From an uncultured Pelagibacteraceae bacterium (lineage in GTDB: Bacteria; Pseudomonadota; Alphaproteobacteria; Pelagibacterales; Pelagibacteraceae): a stretch of 64,000 bases of DNA. A model generated the notes under the pieces. It was not told the origin of the DNA. It saw only the letters and a list, made by a program, of their open reading frames with translations, and ran no database searches. This document shows positions 18,258 to 27,319 of the stretch, in pieces (the first letter of the stretch is position 1; each line of letters begins with the position of its first letter). Position numbers and translations under genes: made by a program. The stretch spans positions 1-64,000 of the forward strand of contig CAJQTC010000005.1 in the NCBI GenBank assembly GCA_905618885.1, read 5' to 3'.

Positions 18258-18856
18258 TTACTAATAATTTCAGCCAGATACCAATTAGGATTTTTACTAG
18301 ATATATTTTTTGAAAATTTCCAATAATCTGTTACTGTTTTAATTTTATCAGGATCACCTTCTATAATAGCTTCATTTTTATCTTTTTTAACTGATATAAT
18401 TTCACAAACAATTTTAACAGTAGAGAAGAGTTCATCTTTTATTTTCTCAAATTTTTCGATCTGAGACTCTTTAAAACCAATAAAAGTAAGTTCTGACTTA
18501 ATATTTTCTTTATTTCTGTGATCTATTGCTTGTTCAAAATTGCTAAAAATATCTTTCGTCAAAAGTTTCTTAAGTTTTTCTTTTTCACCATTAGCAAAAG
18601 AAGTTAAAATACTTTCATATGCAATTTGAGCTCCCTTTAAGAATAGTTTTTTTTCACTATCTTCTAAGTTTTCTTTAATGAATGATTTACTTTTTACTTC
18701 AGGCTTAAATTGGCTGTAATCTTTTTCATCAAAAACATCCGCAGTTTTACCTTCGTGGCCTGTTTTTTTGCCTAAAATATTTCTTAGACGTAAAATAATA
18801 AACCCAGCAATCATTGCTAGTAAAATTATGTCTATAAAGCCAAAATTGTTACTCAT
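18254..18856 (-). CDS. Tim44-like domain membrane protein
   Basis: A 200-residue protein from the ATG at 18856, giving MSNNFGFIDI and one membrane helix (IDIILLAMIAGFIILRLRNILG). Longer in-frame starts up to 18937 would run into the promoter of fxsA and are unlikely. After a basic linker, residues 75-200 form a Tim44/MBA1-like domain with the pattern FLKGAQIAYESILTSFANGEKEKLKKLLTKDIFSNFEQAI and a closing W-x-x-x-x-x-I-x-x-x-N-P-N-W-Y-L-A-E-I. The family relates to mitochondrial Tim44. The bacterial role is unclear, perhaps membrane-protein assembly. Confidence 0.85.
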   Translation of the reverse strand: MSNNFGFIDIILLAMIAGFIILRLRNILGKKTGHEGKTADVFDEKDYSQFKPEVKSKSFIKENLEDSEKKLFLKGAQIAYESILTSFANGEKEKLKKLLTKDIFSNFEQAIDHRNKENIKSELTFIGFKESQIEKFEKIKDELFSTVKIVCEIISVKKDKNEAIIEGDPDKIKTVTDYWKFSKNISSKNPNWYLAEIISK

Positions 18857-18900
18857 TATTTGATAAATATACATTAATAATATAATTTTGTAAGGAGCAA

Positions 18901-19326
18901 ATGAACTCACTTTTAATCTTAATTCTTGGTTTACCAATTTTAGAAATTACACTTATGATTAAAATCGGACAACAAATTGGAGCCTTTAATACAATTTTAA
19001 TAATCTTTTTTACTGCGATTGTTGGAATTTACTACGCAAAAATTGAGGGATTAAATACCATTAAATTAGGTATGGTTAATCTCTACAAAAATAAGATACC
19101 CTTTTATGAAATATTATCTGGAGCATCAATTGCTATAGCCGCTTTTTTACTTATTTTACCAGGTTTTATTTCAGACACGGTTGGCTTCTTTTTCCTTATC
19201 CCTTTCACAAGAAAAATAATAATAAATTTATGGCTTAGAAACAAATATAAAAAATCTCCACAAAATGAAACAAATATTATAGATGCTGAAATAATCGACG
19301 AAAAAAAAGAAAAAGATGAATTATAA
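18901..19326 (+). CDS. fxsA: FxsA-family inner-membrane protein
   Basis: A 141-residue membrane protein of the FxsA family (named from exclusion of phage T7 by F; cellular role unclear). The hallmark pattern PILEITLMIKIGQQIGAFNTI is at residues 12-32, followed by a second helix and an IAAFLLILPGFISDTVGFFFLIP stretch at residues 79-101. The C-terminal tail is charged (EKKEKDE). It diverges from the Tim44-like gene and overlaps secB by 11 bases. Confidence 0.92.
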   Translation: MNSLLILILGLPILEITLMIKIGQQIGAFNTILIIFFTAIVGIYYAKIEGLNTIKLGMVNLYKNKIPFYEILSGASIAIAAFLLILPGFISDTVGFFFLIPFTRKIIINLWLRNKYKKSPQNETNIIDAEIIDEKKEKDEL

Positions 19327-19735
19327 AATAGTCGCCAAATATATTAAAGATTTAAAATTTGAAATACCAAGTCCTAAAGTTTTTTTTTTATTAGAAAAGA
19401 ATATATCAAACTATAAAGTTAATATTGACATTAAAAGCAACCAATTTAAAGATCATGTGATTGAAGTCGAAACAACACTTTCTCTAAATCCCAACACAAG
19501 TGATTTTGAAAAAATAAATACTAAAATAGTCTTTTCTACTATTATTGAAATCGATGGAGATCTAAATAATAAAAATTCTTTGGAAGAAATTATTTTAATT
19601 AAAGTTCCTAATGAAATTTATCCTGAGATTAGAAACTTATTTGTTTTGTTGTTTGAAAAATCAGGATTTAATAAAATTAAAATTGAAAAAAGTATTGATT
19701 TTAAAGAACTTTATCTAAAGAGAACTATTCAGTAA
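19316..19735 (+). CDS. secB: Protein-export chaperone SecB
   Basis: A 139-residue cytosolic chaperone that keeps secretory proteins unfolded and hands them to SecA. Visible family features are YIKDLKFEIPSPKVFF near residue 8, VIEVETTLSLN near 44, and a leucine- and isoleucine-rich strand pattern; the C-terminal part is shorter and less conserved than in E. coli. The location beside dnaQ and fxsA matches the alphaproteobacterial origin-proximal order. It ends seven bases inside the convergent dnaQ gene. Confidence 0.9.
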   Translation: MNYKIVAKYIKDLKFEIPSPKVFFLLEKNISNYKVNIDIKSNQFKDHVIEVETTLSLNPNTSDFEKINTKIVFSTIIEIDGDLNNKNSLEEIILIKVPNEIYPEIRNLFVLLFEKSGFNKIKIEKSIDFKELYLKRTIQ

Positions 19736-20400
19736 TAATTTTTTTTAAGTTCTTTTTTTAAAAAATTTTTATGTAATTCAATTTCTTCACTTGTAGGTTC
19801 AACAACTATTTTACAATAATTTTTTTTTATATTAGTCCTGTTTTTTGAATCAGTTTCTAGTTTTTCATCTGAAAAAATGAGTTTGGGTTCTTTTGCATCT
19901 AACAAATTTATATAAACCTCTCTCAAGAGCTCACAATCCAAAAGAGCGTTGTGCTTTGTTCTTCTAGATAAATCTATATTAAATCTTCTGCAAAGCGCGT
20001 CTAGTGAGTTAGATGTCCCTGGAAATTTACCTCTTGCCACATCAAGACTATCAATTATGTTTTCTCTTATAATTTCTTTTTTTTTAACTAGTTTTAGTTG
20101 ATAATTAAGAAAGCCAACATCAAAAGATGCGTTATGTATTATAATTTTTTTGCCCTTTATAAATTCCAAAAATTCATCTGCAACATTGGCAAAAATTTCT
20201 TTGTTTTTTAAAAAATCTGTTGAAAATCCATGAATTTTAAACGCTTCTTCCGGTACAGCTCTTTCGGGATTTAATATTTTATGAAAAATTTTATTTGTAG
20301 GTGTTAGATTGCACGTTTCAATACACGCAATTTCTACCATTCTGTGCTTGTCGTGAACTGACAGCCCAGTTGTTTCTGTGTCTAAAAAAATCTCATTCAT
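19729..20400 (-). CDS. dnaQ: DNA polymerase III epsilon subunit (3'-5' proofreading exonuclease)
   Basis: A 223-residue DEDDh exonuclease. Exo I is EIFLDTETTGLS at residues 3-14, Exo II is IHNASFDVGFLNYQL near residue 82, and Exo III is RTKHNALLDCELL near 140. The C-terminal extension of about 40 residues fits the alpha-subunit-binding tail. It overlaps coaE by eight bases and is the last gene of ppsR-maf-aroE-coaE-dnaQ, transcribed away from the putative origin. Confidence 0.95.
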   Translation of the reverse strand: MNEIFLDTETTGLSVHDKHRMVEIACIETCNLTPTNKIFHKILNPERAVPEEAFKIHGFSTDFLKNKEIFANVADEFLEFIKGKKIIIHNASFDVGFLNYQLKLVKKKEIIRENIIDSLDVARGKFPGTSNSLDALCRRFNIDLSRRTKHNALLDCELLREVYINLLDAKEPKLIFSDEKLETDSKNRTNIKKNYCKIVVEPTSEEIELHKNFLKKELKKNYY

Positions 20401-20953
20401 AGTTTTTTATAAATCTTTTCACATTTTTTTTTAAAGTTGCCAAAGAATAATTATTAATAATTGTGTAATCAGAAATATTTTTTTTTAGTTTAAAAGAAAG
20501 TTGTCGATTATCTAATAATTTAAATGTTTTTTTATCACCTTTTTTTTTAAGATATCTTTTCAATCTTAGATTTTTATTTGCTCCAACAAAGACTATCTTG
20601 TCAAAATATTTATTTAATTTACTTTCTATCAACAGTGGTATTTCTAGAAATAACATTTTATTTTTTTTTCTTATGAAGTCTGTCATCTCTTTTCGAACAA
20701 AAGGATGAACAATATATTCTAGCTTGGAAAGATTGTTTTTATTTTTTTCTAAAATTTTTTTTATTTGATTTTTAATTTTTTTTTTACTGTCTAATTTAAA
20801 TTTTTTTATTAAAATTTTATTAAATTTTTTTTTTTTATATAAGTTGGAAACAACTTTGTCGGCACTAAATATTGGATATTTTTTCCCAGCCATTAAATTA
20901 GTAACAGTGGTTTTGCCAGAAGCTATTGAGCCTGTGATGCCAAAAATAATCAT
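20393..20953 (-). CDS. coaE: Dephospho-CoA kinase
   Basis: A 186-residue P-loop kinase for the last step of coenzyme A synthesis. The Walker A loop is GITGSIASGKTTV at residues 4-16, followed by FSADKVVSNLY (substrate-binding D) and the lid region ending in LRLKRYLKKKG. The middle of the protein is unusually lysine-rich, in line with the base composition. It overlaps aroE by four bases and dnaQ by eight. Confidence 0.94.
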   Translation of the reverse strand: MIIFGITGSIASGKTTVTNLMAGKKYPIFSADKVVSNLYKKKKFNKILIKKFKLDSKKKIKNQIKKILEKNKNNLSKLEYIVHPFVRKEMTDFIRKKNKMLFLEIPLLIESKLNKYFDKIVFVGANKNLRLKRYLKKKGDKKTFKLLDNRQLSFKLKKNISDYTIINNYSLATLKKNVKRFIKNYE

Positions 20954-21780
20954 CTTATCTCTAATATTATTTTTTTTTCTATTTCTTTATCGATTTCTGG
21001 CTGAACTTTATTCCAAATAAAGAATGATTTTTGACCTTGATACATAAACATCTCTAAACCATTAAAAGTTTTAGACTCTTTTTTTTTGAAATTTTTAATC
21101 ATTCTTGTTTCTAATGGATTGTATATAACATCATAATAAATTGCTCCAAATTTAATTTTTCTAAATTCTTTTTCAAAATCATTTCCACCTTTCATGCCCA
21201 AGCTAGTAGTGTTAATAATAATGTCCATATTTTCTACTACATCACTTACACTTTCCCATGGAACAACATCAATTGAAGAGAAATTTTTCTTTATGTTTTC
21301 TGCCTTTTGCATTGTTTTGTTGCTAATGAATATTTGTTTGACGTTTGCTTTGCTTAAGCAATAAACTACGGAAGGTGTTACGCCTCCCGCACCTAACACA
21401 AGTGCTTTTTTATTTGTTAGATCCACTTTTTTAATTTGGTCTATGAATGATTTGTTAAAACCATAAACATCGGTATTTTCACCAATCACTTTATTATCTT
21501 TGTTCAGATAAATCGTATTTACCGAGTGTGTTTCCTTGGCCTCGTTAATAATAGTGTCTAAAAACGGAATTACTGCCTGTTTGTATGGAGTAGTTACGTT
21601 GATTCCTTCCAACTCTTTTTTCCTAATTTTATTTATAATACTTTCGACCTGACTCTCATCGATCTCTAACAAAGAGTAGTGCGCATTAATTTTATATTTA
21701 TTAAACCAAAAATTGTGAAGGGTTGGTGATTGTGAATGAGATAATGGCTTCCCAATAATACCATATTGTTTTTCAATCAT
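20950..21780 (-). CDS. aroE: Shikimate dehydrogenase (NADP+)
   Basis: A 276-residue enzyme for the fourth step of the shikimate pathway. It shows GIIGKPLSHSQSPTLHNFW at the N-terminus, the shikimate-binding lysine in NVTTPYKQAVIPFLD near residue 66, NTDVYGF near 102, the dinucleotide loop VLGAGGVTPSVVYCL near 126, and GLEMFMYQGQKSFFIW near the end. The length is standard. Overlaps of four bases with maf and coaE show one tightly packed operon. Confidence 0.95.
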   Translation of the reverse strand: MIEKQYGIIGKPLSHSQSPTLHNFWFNKYKINAHYSLLEIDESQVESIINKIRKKELEGINVTTPYKQAVIPFLDTIINEAKETHSVNTIYLNKDNKVIGENTDVYGFNKSFIDQIKKVDLTNKKALVLGAGGVTPSVVYCLSKANVKQIFISNKTMQKAENIKKNFSSIDVVPWESVSDVVENMDIIINTTSLGMKGGNDFEKEFRKIKFGAIYYDVIYNPLETRMIKNFKKKESKTFNGLEMFMYQGQKSFFIWNKVQPEIDKEIEKKIILEIR

Positions 21781-22358
21781 TTAATTAATTTAATATAGTC
21801 GATTATCTGCTTAATAGGCAAGCCCATGATGGAGTCTCTATTGCCTTTGACGGATTCGAATAGCTCAAGCCCGCCTGCTTCTATTTGATAAACGCCGTAC
21901 GCTAACAGCGTTTCTGTTTTTATTTTTTTTAAATAATTACTAATTTCATTATCAGAAAGTTTTTTCATTTTCAGCTCTGATTGATCAGTAAAATTCCATA
22001 TCATGGCCCCATTTTTGGAAATACATACTGAGGTTATCAAATAATGTAATGATCCATTAAGTTTATTTAGTATTTTAAACGCCTCTTCTCTACTGCTGGG
22101 CTTGTTAATTAACTCATTGTTTAGACTTATAACGCTGTCTGCCCCTAATACAATTTCATCTGGATATTTATTGCTTATTTTCGTGGATTTAAGTTCTGCT
22201 AAATTTTTTGAAACTAGCTCAGGATTAGCTCCAACTGCTAACAGTGAGTCTTTAACTTGATCTTCATCTACATTTGAAGGAATAACCGTACAAGATAAAT
22301 TATTGTCATCTAAAATTTTTTTTCTAACTTCACTTCTAGATGCTAAAATTATTTTCAT
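21777..22358 (-). CDS. maf: Maf-family nucleotide pyrophosphatase
   Basis: A 193-residue Maf protein, a family that hydrolyses non-canonical or pyrimidine nucleoside triphosphates and has been linked to control of division. The signatures are ILASRSEVRKKILDDN at residues 3-18, the E/D-rich SNVDEDQVKDSL, VLGADSVISLNNELINKP near residue 70, and SVKGNRDSIMGLP near 168. It is placed between ppsR and aroE, as in Caulobacter and relatives. Overlaps are four bases on each side. Confidence 0.93.
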   Translation of the reverse strand: MKIILASRSEVRKKILDDNNLSCTVIPSNVDEDQVKDSLLAVGANPELVSKNLAELKSTKISNKYPDEIVLGADSVISLNNELINKPSSREEAFKILNKLNGSLHYLITSVCISKNGAMIWNFTDQSELKMKKLSDNEISNYLKKIKTETLLAYGVYQIEAGGLELFESVKGNRDSIMGLPIKQIIDYIKLIK

Positions 22359-23182
22359 TTCTTTAGCTTTTTTTTTATATCAAATATTTTAATTACAGTA
22401 GCAGCAGTTTCTTCAACAGATTTTCTTGTTACGTCGATGACAGGCCATTCATATTTTTTAAAAAGTTTTTTTGATTCTTCGATCTCTTTTTTTATAAAAT
22501 CTAGATCAGAATAATTTGGAATATTTGCTTCTCTCATGATTTCAAGTCTGTTCTTTCTAATATCAGATAATCGATCTGCTTCAACAACTAAACCGATTAC
22601 ACAGAGATTGTTGTTATCTTCTTTTAAAATATCTGGAATTTTTTGCGCACCAACAAGGGGTATATTTAAAGTTTTATATCCTTTGTTCGCCAAATAAATA
22701 GACGTTGGAGTTTTGCTAGTTCTGCTAACCCCCAGCAAAACAATATCAGCGTTTTCCACATCTTCAATCTTCATTCCATCATCGTGAGAAATAGAAAATT
22801 GTAAGGCCTCAATTTTATCATAATATTCATCATCTAAAACATGTTGAGCGCTGGGTATATGCGCTGGTTTTTGTTTTATTAACTTTGAAAAATTAAGTAT
22901 TAAATTACCTAGAATATCAAAACAGGGTATGTTTTTTTTTCTACATTCTTGCACTATGTATTTGTCTAATTTTGCTTCGACAACAGTGTATAAAATTATA
23001 GCGTTTGCTTTGTTTTCACACTCTTTTATAATTTTATCAATTTGTTGCTCTGTTCTAGTAAAGACATATTCTCTCTTTTCATAATTAAAATTTAAAAACT
23101 GAGATTTTAATGCAAGAAATAGTCTGTCTAATGTTTCTCCTGTAGAATCTGAAATTAAGTTAATATGGTGTTTATGTCTCAT
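22355..23182 (-). CDS. Pyruvate, phosphate dikinase regulatory protein (PPSR/DUF299 family)
   Basis: A 275-residue member of the family of bifunctional ADP-dependent kinase/Pi-dependent phosphorylases that control pyruvate phosphate dikinase or PEP synthetase. Visible motifs are HLHLISDSTGET-like INLISDSTGETLDRL near residue 7, AQHVLDDEYYDKIEALQFSISHDDG near 116, and the P-loop-like LLGVSRTSKTPTSIYLAN near 150. The target is likely pyruvate phosphate dikinase, which is not in this window. In many alphaproteobacteria this gene and hemE border the replication origin, and here it is the first leftward gene from the origin gap. Confidence 0.93.
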   Translation of the reverse strand: MRHKHHINLISDSTGETLDRLFLALKSQFLNFNYEKREYVFTRTEQQIDKIIKECENKANAIILYTVVEAKLDKYIVQECRKKNIPCFDILGNLILNFSKLIKQKPAHIPSAQHVLDDEYYDKIEALQFSISHDDGMKIEDVENADIVLLGVSRTSKTPTSIYLANKGYKTLNIPLVGAQKIPDILKEDNNNLCVIGLVVEADRLSDIRKNRLEIMREANIPNYSDLDFIKKEIEESKKLFKKYEWPVIDVTRKSVEETAATVIKIFDIKKKLKK

Positions 23183-23467
23183 AGGTAATCCTGTTAATAA
23201 TTTAATTATAACCTCTTGTTATACATTTAAGGTTTTATAACAAAAAACTTTTCCACAATGATTAACAAGTTTTCAAGTTTTTGTTAGTTGTTAATAATTA
23301 GTAAAAAAATTTACTTATAGGTGAATAACTTAACCATTTTACAATTTTATCTGAATAAAAATATTTTTCCTGAGGGACAAGTTGTTAAAAACTATGTATA
23401 AATAGTTATTTCACCAACCAACATGACCTATATCAAATAATATTCTTTTAAATATATTATTATATTT
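23183..23467. other. oriC: Probable chromosomal replication origin (oriC) between ppsR and hemE
   Basis: This 285-base gap is one of the two largest non-coding stretches here and is extremely A/T rich. Four DnaA-box-like sites each differ from TTATNCACA at one position: 23249-23257 (plus strand, TTTTCCACA), 23320-23328 (minus, TTATTCACC), 23350-23358 (minus, TTATTCAGA) and 23393-23401 (minus, TTATACATA). A weaker one (7 of 9) is at 23219-23227. Genes on both sides point outward, hemE borders known alphaproteobacterial origins, and parAB lie within 9 kb. I see no small gene in it. The hemE and ppsR promoters must also lie here. Confidence 0.72.
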
Positions 23468-24478
23468 ATGACTAAACTAACAAACTGTATATTAAACAAA
23501 GATCCATCTTGTGTCCCAGTGTGGTTTATGAGACAAGCAGGAAGATATCTCCCTGAATTCAGAAATATTAGATCTAAAAACAAAAATTTTATTAAATTAT
23601 GTTTGAATAGTAATCTAAGTTCAAAAATTACATTACAACCCATGGAAAGATTTAGATTAGACGCTGCTATTATTTTTTCAGATATTTTAATGGTTCCTTA
23701 CAGTCTTGGTCAAAAAGTGAAATTTGAAAAAAATATAGGACCTAAATTATCTTTATTTAATTTAAAAAATTTTCAAAGTAATAAAAAAAAAGATTTTACT
23801 GGAAAACTTAGGCCAGTATACGAAGCTATAAAAAAGACTAGGAAAAATTTAAATAAAGAAAAATCTTTAATTTCTTTTATAGGAGCTCCATGGACACTTA
23901 TCGTTTATATGTTTGGCTTAAAAAAAGATAAAAACACAATAGATATTAATAAATTAAAAAAATCAGAATCTGATATTAAAATAGTTCTGGAAAAAATAGT
24001 TGATTTCCTTTGTGTTCACATTGATAATCAGATTAAGGCAGGAGCTGATACTGTTCAAATATTTGATTCCTGGGCAGGTTTAATACCACAGGAAAATTTA
24101 TTTAATTATTGTTATAAACCAAATAAAAAAATCGTAGATTTTTGTAAACAAAAAAAAATACCAGTTATTTGTTTTCCTAAAGGTATAAAAAAAAAATATC
24201 TTGAATTTGCAAAAATTGTTAACCCGGATTGTTTGAGTTTAGACTATGAAATAAATCCTAATTGGGCCAGAACAAACCTAAACAATTATTGTCTTCAAGG
24301 TGGTTTAGATCCTAAAATCTTGTTTGAAAAAGAAGACGTGATTTTTCGCGCGGTGGATAAATATTTAAATGCCTTTAAAGGTCATCCCTATATATTTAAT
24401 CTTGGACACGGCTTGTTGCCAGAAACAAACCCAGAGGTTTTACAAAAATTAATTGATAGAGTTAATAATTTCAAATGA
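23468..24478 (+). CDS. hemE: Uroporphyrinogen decarboxylase
   Basis: A 336-residue cytosolic enzyme that converts uroporphyrinogen III to coproporphyrinogen III. The N-terminal signature PVWFMRQAGRYLPEFR is at residues 17-32, with the substrate-contacting arginines. FSDILMVPYSLGQ near residue 75, FIGAPWTLIVYMF near 138, FDSWAGLIP near 198, and LGHGLLPETNPE near the end complete the family pattern. It is the first rightward gene from the origin gap. Its stop overlaps the hemH start by four bases. Confidence 0.97.
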   Translation: MTKLTNCILNKDPSCVPVWFMRQAGRYLPEFRNIRSKNKNFIKLCLNSNLSSKITLQPMERFRLDAAIIFSDILMVPYSLGQKVKFEKNIGPKLSLFNLKNFQSNKKKDFTGKLRPVYEAIKKTRKNLNKEKSLISFIGAPWTLIVYMFGLKKDKNTIDINKLKKSESDIKIVLEKIVDFLCVHIDNQIKAGADTVQIFDSWAGLIPQENLFNYCYKPNKKIVDFCKQKKIPVICFPKGIKKKYLEFAKIVNPDCLSLDYEINPNWARTNLNNYCLQGGLDPKILFEKEDVIFRAVDKYLNAFKGHPYIFNLGHGLLPETNPEVLQKLIDRVNNFK

Positions 24479-25497
24479 GAAAAGCTGTCATTTTATTTAA
24501 TTTAGGAGGGCCAGATAGCCTCGATGCTGTTCAGCCCTTTTTGTTTAATTTATTTAATGATCCAGCGATAATTAGTTTACCAAAAATATTTAGATATCCT
24601 CTTGCTAAGTTTATTTCCAAAAAAAGAGCTCCTATCGCAAAAGCGATATATGCAGAAATGGGTGGTAAATCTCCAATTTTAGAAGAAACAAAAAAACAAG
24701 CAAATGCAATAGAGAGAACTTTGAAACAGGAAAAGGATGAATATAAATGTTTTATTGTAATGAGATGTTGGAATCCACGTGCAACTGAAGTTGTAAAAAA
24801 AGTTAAGAAATATAATCCCCAGAAAATTATTTTACTTCCGCTTTATCCTCAATATTCGAATGCGACATCTGGCTCTTCTATAAAAGAATGGACGGATATT
24901 TGTAAAAAAGAAAATCTTAATACTGAAACTAAAACCATCTGTTGTTACCCAACTGAAGAAAATTTTATTTTATCATATGCTAGTTTAATTAGGGAAAAAA
25001 TTAATTTAAACAAATTGTCAGAAACAATTTTAATTTTCTCAGCACATGGTTTGCCAGAAAACAAAATTAAACAAGGAGATCCCTATCAGTGGCAAGTTGA
25101 AAACACAGTTGACCATCTAGTAAGGAAGTTATCAATAACAAATTTAAATTATATCTTAAGCTACCAAAGCCGAGTTGGACCATTAAAATGGATAGGGCCC
25201 TCTACTGAAACAGTTATTAAAGAAGAGGCAAAAAAGCAAAAAATTATAATAGTTGTGCCTGTTGCTTTTGTTTCAGAACATTCTGAAACACTGGTCGAGC
25301 TGGACATTGAATATAAAAAGCTAGCAGTAGAGAATGGATCTAAAGATTACGTGCGTGTTCCTGCCGTTACTGTAAACAAAGATTTTATTAATTCTTTAAA
25401 ATCTAGCATTCTTTTAGCTAGTAGTGGAAATCAGTTTACATCGTCTATAAAGTGTCCTGATAAATTTAAAAAATGTCCAAGGTTTCAAAATTTATAA
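24475..25497 (+). CDS. hemH: Ferrochelatase
   Basis: A 340-residue enzyme that inserts ferrous iron into protoporphyrin IX. It begins VILFNLGGPDSLDAVQPFLFNLFNDP, contains the PLYPQYSNATSGS stretch near residue 122, the metal-handling histidine in LIFSAHGLPENKIKQGDPY near 188, and the glutamate-rich VAFVSEHSETLVELDIEY near 265. The C-terminus (KCPDKFKKCPRF) has two cysteines close together; whether they hold a cluster is unknown. It overlaps hemE by four bases and hemJ follows after three. Confidence 0.96.
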   Translation: MRKAVILFNLGGPDSLDAVQPFLFNLFNDPAIISLPKIFRYPLAKFISKKRAPIAKAIYAEMGGKSPILEETKKQANAIERTLKQEKDEYKCFIVMRCWNPRATEVVKKVKKYNPQKIILLPLYPQYSNATSGSSIKEWTDICKKENLNTETKTICCYPTEENFILSYASLIREKINLNKLSETILIFSAHGLPENKIKQGDPYQWQVENTVDHLVRKLSITNLNYILSYQSRVGPLKWIGPSTETVIKEEAKKQKIIIVVPVAFVSEHSETLVELDIEYKKLAVENGSKDYVRVPAVTVNKDFINSLKSSILLASSGNQFTSSIKCPDKFKKCPRFQNL

Positions 25498-25500
25498 AAA

Positions 25501-25935
25501 ATGAATTATTATCTTTTATTTAAGTCGCTTCATTTAATTTCTGTAATTTCTTGGATGGCAGGCTTACTTTATTTACCCAGATTATTTGTTTATCACGCAG
25601 AGACGAGAAGTGATAACAAAATTAAAAAAACATTTAAGACTATGGAGAGAAGACTTTTTTTTTATATTATGAATCCAGCGATGATTTTATCTTGGTTCTT
25701 TGGGATTTTATTAATCTTAACTATAGGGACAGAAAGTCTTACTTATTTATGGCTTCAGTTAAAATTAGTAATGGTAATATTTTTGACCACCTATCATTTT
25801 TTTCTTTTTTATTGCCTCAAAAGTCTCAGGCAAAATAACAGTAAATATTCTTCTAGATTTTATAGAATAATAAACGAGGTTCCCACTTTACTTCTAATAA
25901 GCATTATATTTGTTGTTGTTTATAAACCATTATAG
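25501..25935 (+). CDS. hemJ: Protoporphyrinogen IX oxidase HemJ
   Basis: A 144-residue protein with four membrane helices, the HemJ type of protoporphyrinogen oxidase used by many alphaproteobacteria instead of HemG or HemY. The first helix holds the conserved histidine and the pattern FKSLHLISVISWMAGLLYLPRLFVYH, followed by MERRLFFYIMNPAMILSWFFG and LQLKLVMVIFLTTYHFFL. It acts between HemE/HemN and HemH. Three haem genes in a row beside the origin support the identification. rho follows after 66 bases. Confidence 0.93.
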   Translation: MNYYLLFKSLHLISVISWMAGLLYLPRLFVYHAETRSDNKIKKTFKTMERRLFFYIMNPAMILSWFFGILLILTIGTESLTYLWLQLKLVMVIFLTTYHFFLFYCLKSLRQNNSKYSSRFYRIINEVPTLLLISIIFVVVYKPL

Positions 25936-25937
25936 GG

Positions 25938-25965
25938 CTTGAAATCTTGCTGAAAACACCTATAT
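25938..25965 (+). promoter_or_regulatory. RpoH-type (heat-shock) promoter candidate upstream of rho
   Basis: CTTG at 25938-25941, 17 bases, then CCTATAT at 25959-25965. This fits the published alphaproteobacterial sigma-32 pattern CTTG-N17/18-CYTATNT at every fixed position. It ends 36 bases before the rho start codon, a workable leader length. The match is seen directly; activity is inferred. Confidence 0.5.
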
Positions 25966-26001
25966 ATCTATTACTACACACCTCAAAGATCAAACAATCC
26001 T

Positions 26002-27273
26002 ATGAACCTACAAGAATTAAAAAAACGAAATCCTGCGGAGCTTATTGCGCAAGCTGAAAAACTTGGCATTGAAAATCCTAGCACTTTACGAAAGCAAGAA
26101 ATCCTTTTTGCTATATTAAAAAAACTAGCAGAGAAAAACGAACAGATTACAGGCCAAGGAGTATTGGAACTTTTGCCAGATGGTTTTGGGTTTTTAAGAG
26201 CTATGGAGTCCAATTACTTGCCAGGTCCAGATGACATTTATGTTAGTCCAAGTCAAATCAGAAGATTTGGCTTAAGAACAGGAGACACAGTAGAAGGAGA
26301 AATAAGATCACCCAAAGATGCAGAAAGATATTTTGCCCTACTCCAAGTAAATAAAATTAACTTTGAAGAACCAGAAAAAGGAAGAAATAAAATTGCTTTT
26401 GATAATCTAACGCCACTTTATCCTAATAAAAAAATTACACTAGAAGTAGAAGCTGATAAAGCTGAAAAGAAACCAGACAATACGGCAAGATTAATTGATC
26501 TAGTTAGTCCTATCGGAAAAGGCCAACGAGCTTTAATTGTATCGCCCCCACGTGCCGGGAAAACTATAATTTTACAAAATATCGCGCAATCAATTACAAC
26601 AAATCACCCAGAATGTTATTTGATGGTACTGTTAATTGATGAAAGGCCTGAGGAAGTCACTGACATGCAAAGATCAGTAAAAGGTGAGGTTGTTAGCTCG
26701 ACTTTTGATGAACCGGCTTCACGTCATGTTGCTGTAGCTGAAATGGTAATTGAGAAAGCAAAAAGGTTAGTCGAACATAAAAAAGATGTGGTAATTCTTT
26801 TAGACTCAATTACAAGACTTGGAAGGGCTTATAATGCTGTTATTCCTAGTTCTGGAAAAGTATTAACCGGTGGTGTTGATGCTAATGCACTGCAAAGACC
26901 CAAAAGATTTTTTGGTGCTGCTAGAAATATTGAAGAGGGAGGCTCGCTCACAATTATTTCTACTGCCCTTGTAGATACCGGTTCAAGAATGGACGAGGTA
27001 ATTTTTGAAGAATTTAAAGGTACAGGAAACTGTGAATTGATTCTTGATAGAAAAGTTGCTGATAAACGAATTTACCCTGCACTTGACATCACCAGATCTG
27101 GCACGAGAAGAGAAGAACTTCTTTTCCAAAAAGACGACTTATCTAAAATGAATGTTTTAAGAAGAATAATCAGCCCCATGGGAACTATGGATGGGATAGA
27201 GTTTTTGATTTCAAAACTTAAAAACACAAAGAATAATGCAGATTTTTTTGAGTCTATGAACAAGACCAACTAA
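26002..27273 (+). CDS. rho: Transcription termination factor Rho
   Basis: A 423-residue hexameric RNA helicase that ends transcription. The N-terminal helical domain begins [32 protein letters not shown]-like, the RNA-binding cold-shock fold contains [14 protein letters not shown] and [19 protein letters not shown], and the motor has Walker [14 protein letters not shown] near residue 183, [13 protein letters not shown] near 210 and the Q/R-loops [11 protein letters not shown]. Length is standard. With so few intrinsic terminators in the window, Rho may carry much of the termination load. Confidence 0.97.
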   Translation: MNLQELKKRNPAELIAQAEKLGIENPSTLRKQEILFAILKKLAEKNEQITGQGVLELLPDGFGFLRAMESNYLPGPDDIYVSPSQIRRFGLRTGDTVEGEIRSPKDAERYFALLQVNKINFEEPEKGRNKIAFDNLTPLYPNKKITLEVEADKAEKKPDNTARLIDLVSPIGKGQRALIVSPPRAGKTIILQNIAQSITTNHPECYLMVLLIDERPEEVTDMQRSVKGEVVSSTFDEPASRHVAVAEMVIEKAKRLVEHKKDVVILLDSITRLGRAYNAVIPSSGKVLTGGVDANALQRPKRFFGAARNIEEGGSLTIISTALVDTGSRMDEVIFEEFKGTGNCELILDRKVADKRIYPALDITRSGTRREELLFQKDDLSKMNVLRRIISPMGTMDGIEFLISKLKNTKNNADFFESMNKTN

Positions 27274-27319
27274 TTTTTAACCTTTTACAATCTACATCTG
27301 TGTTATTAATAAAATAAAC

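Noticed and set aside
18857-18937. Longer start for the Tim44-like protein
   Set aside because: The extension would overlap the fxsA start and promoter, and the MSNNFGFIDI start followed by a membrane helix fits the family.
23270-23340. CtrA-type sites (TTAA-N7-TTAA) in the origin gap
   Set aside because: Only half-matches are present, and TTAA is frequent by chance at this base composition.
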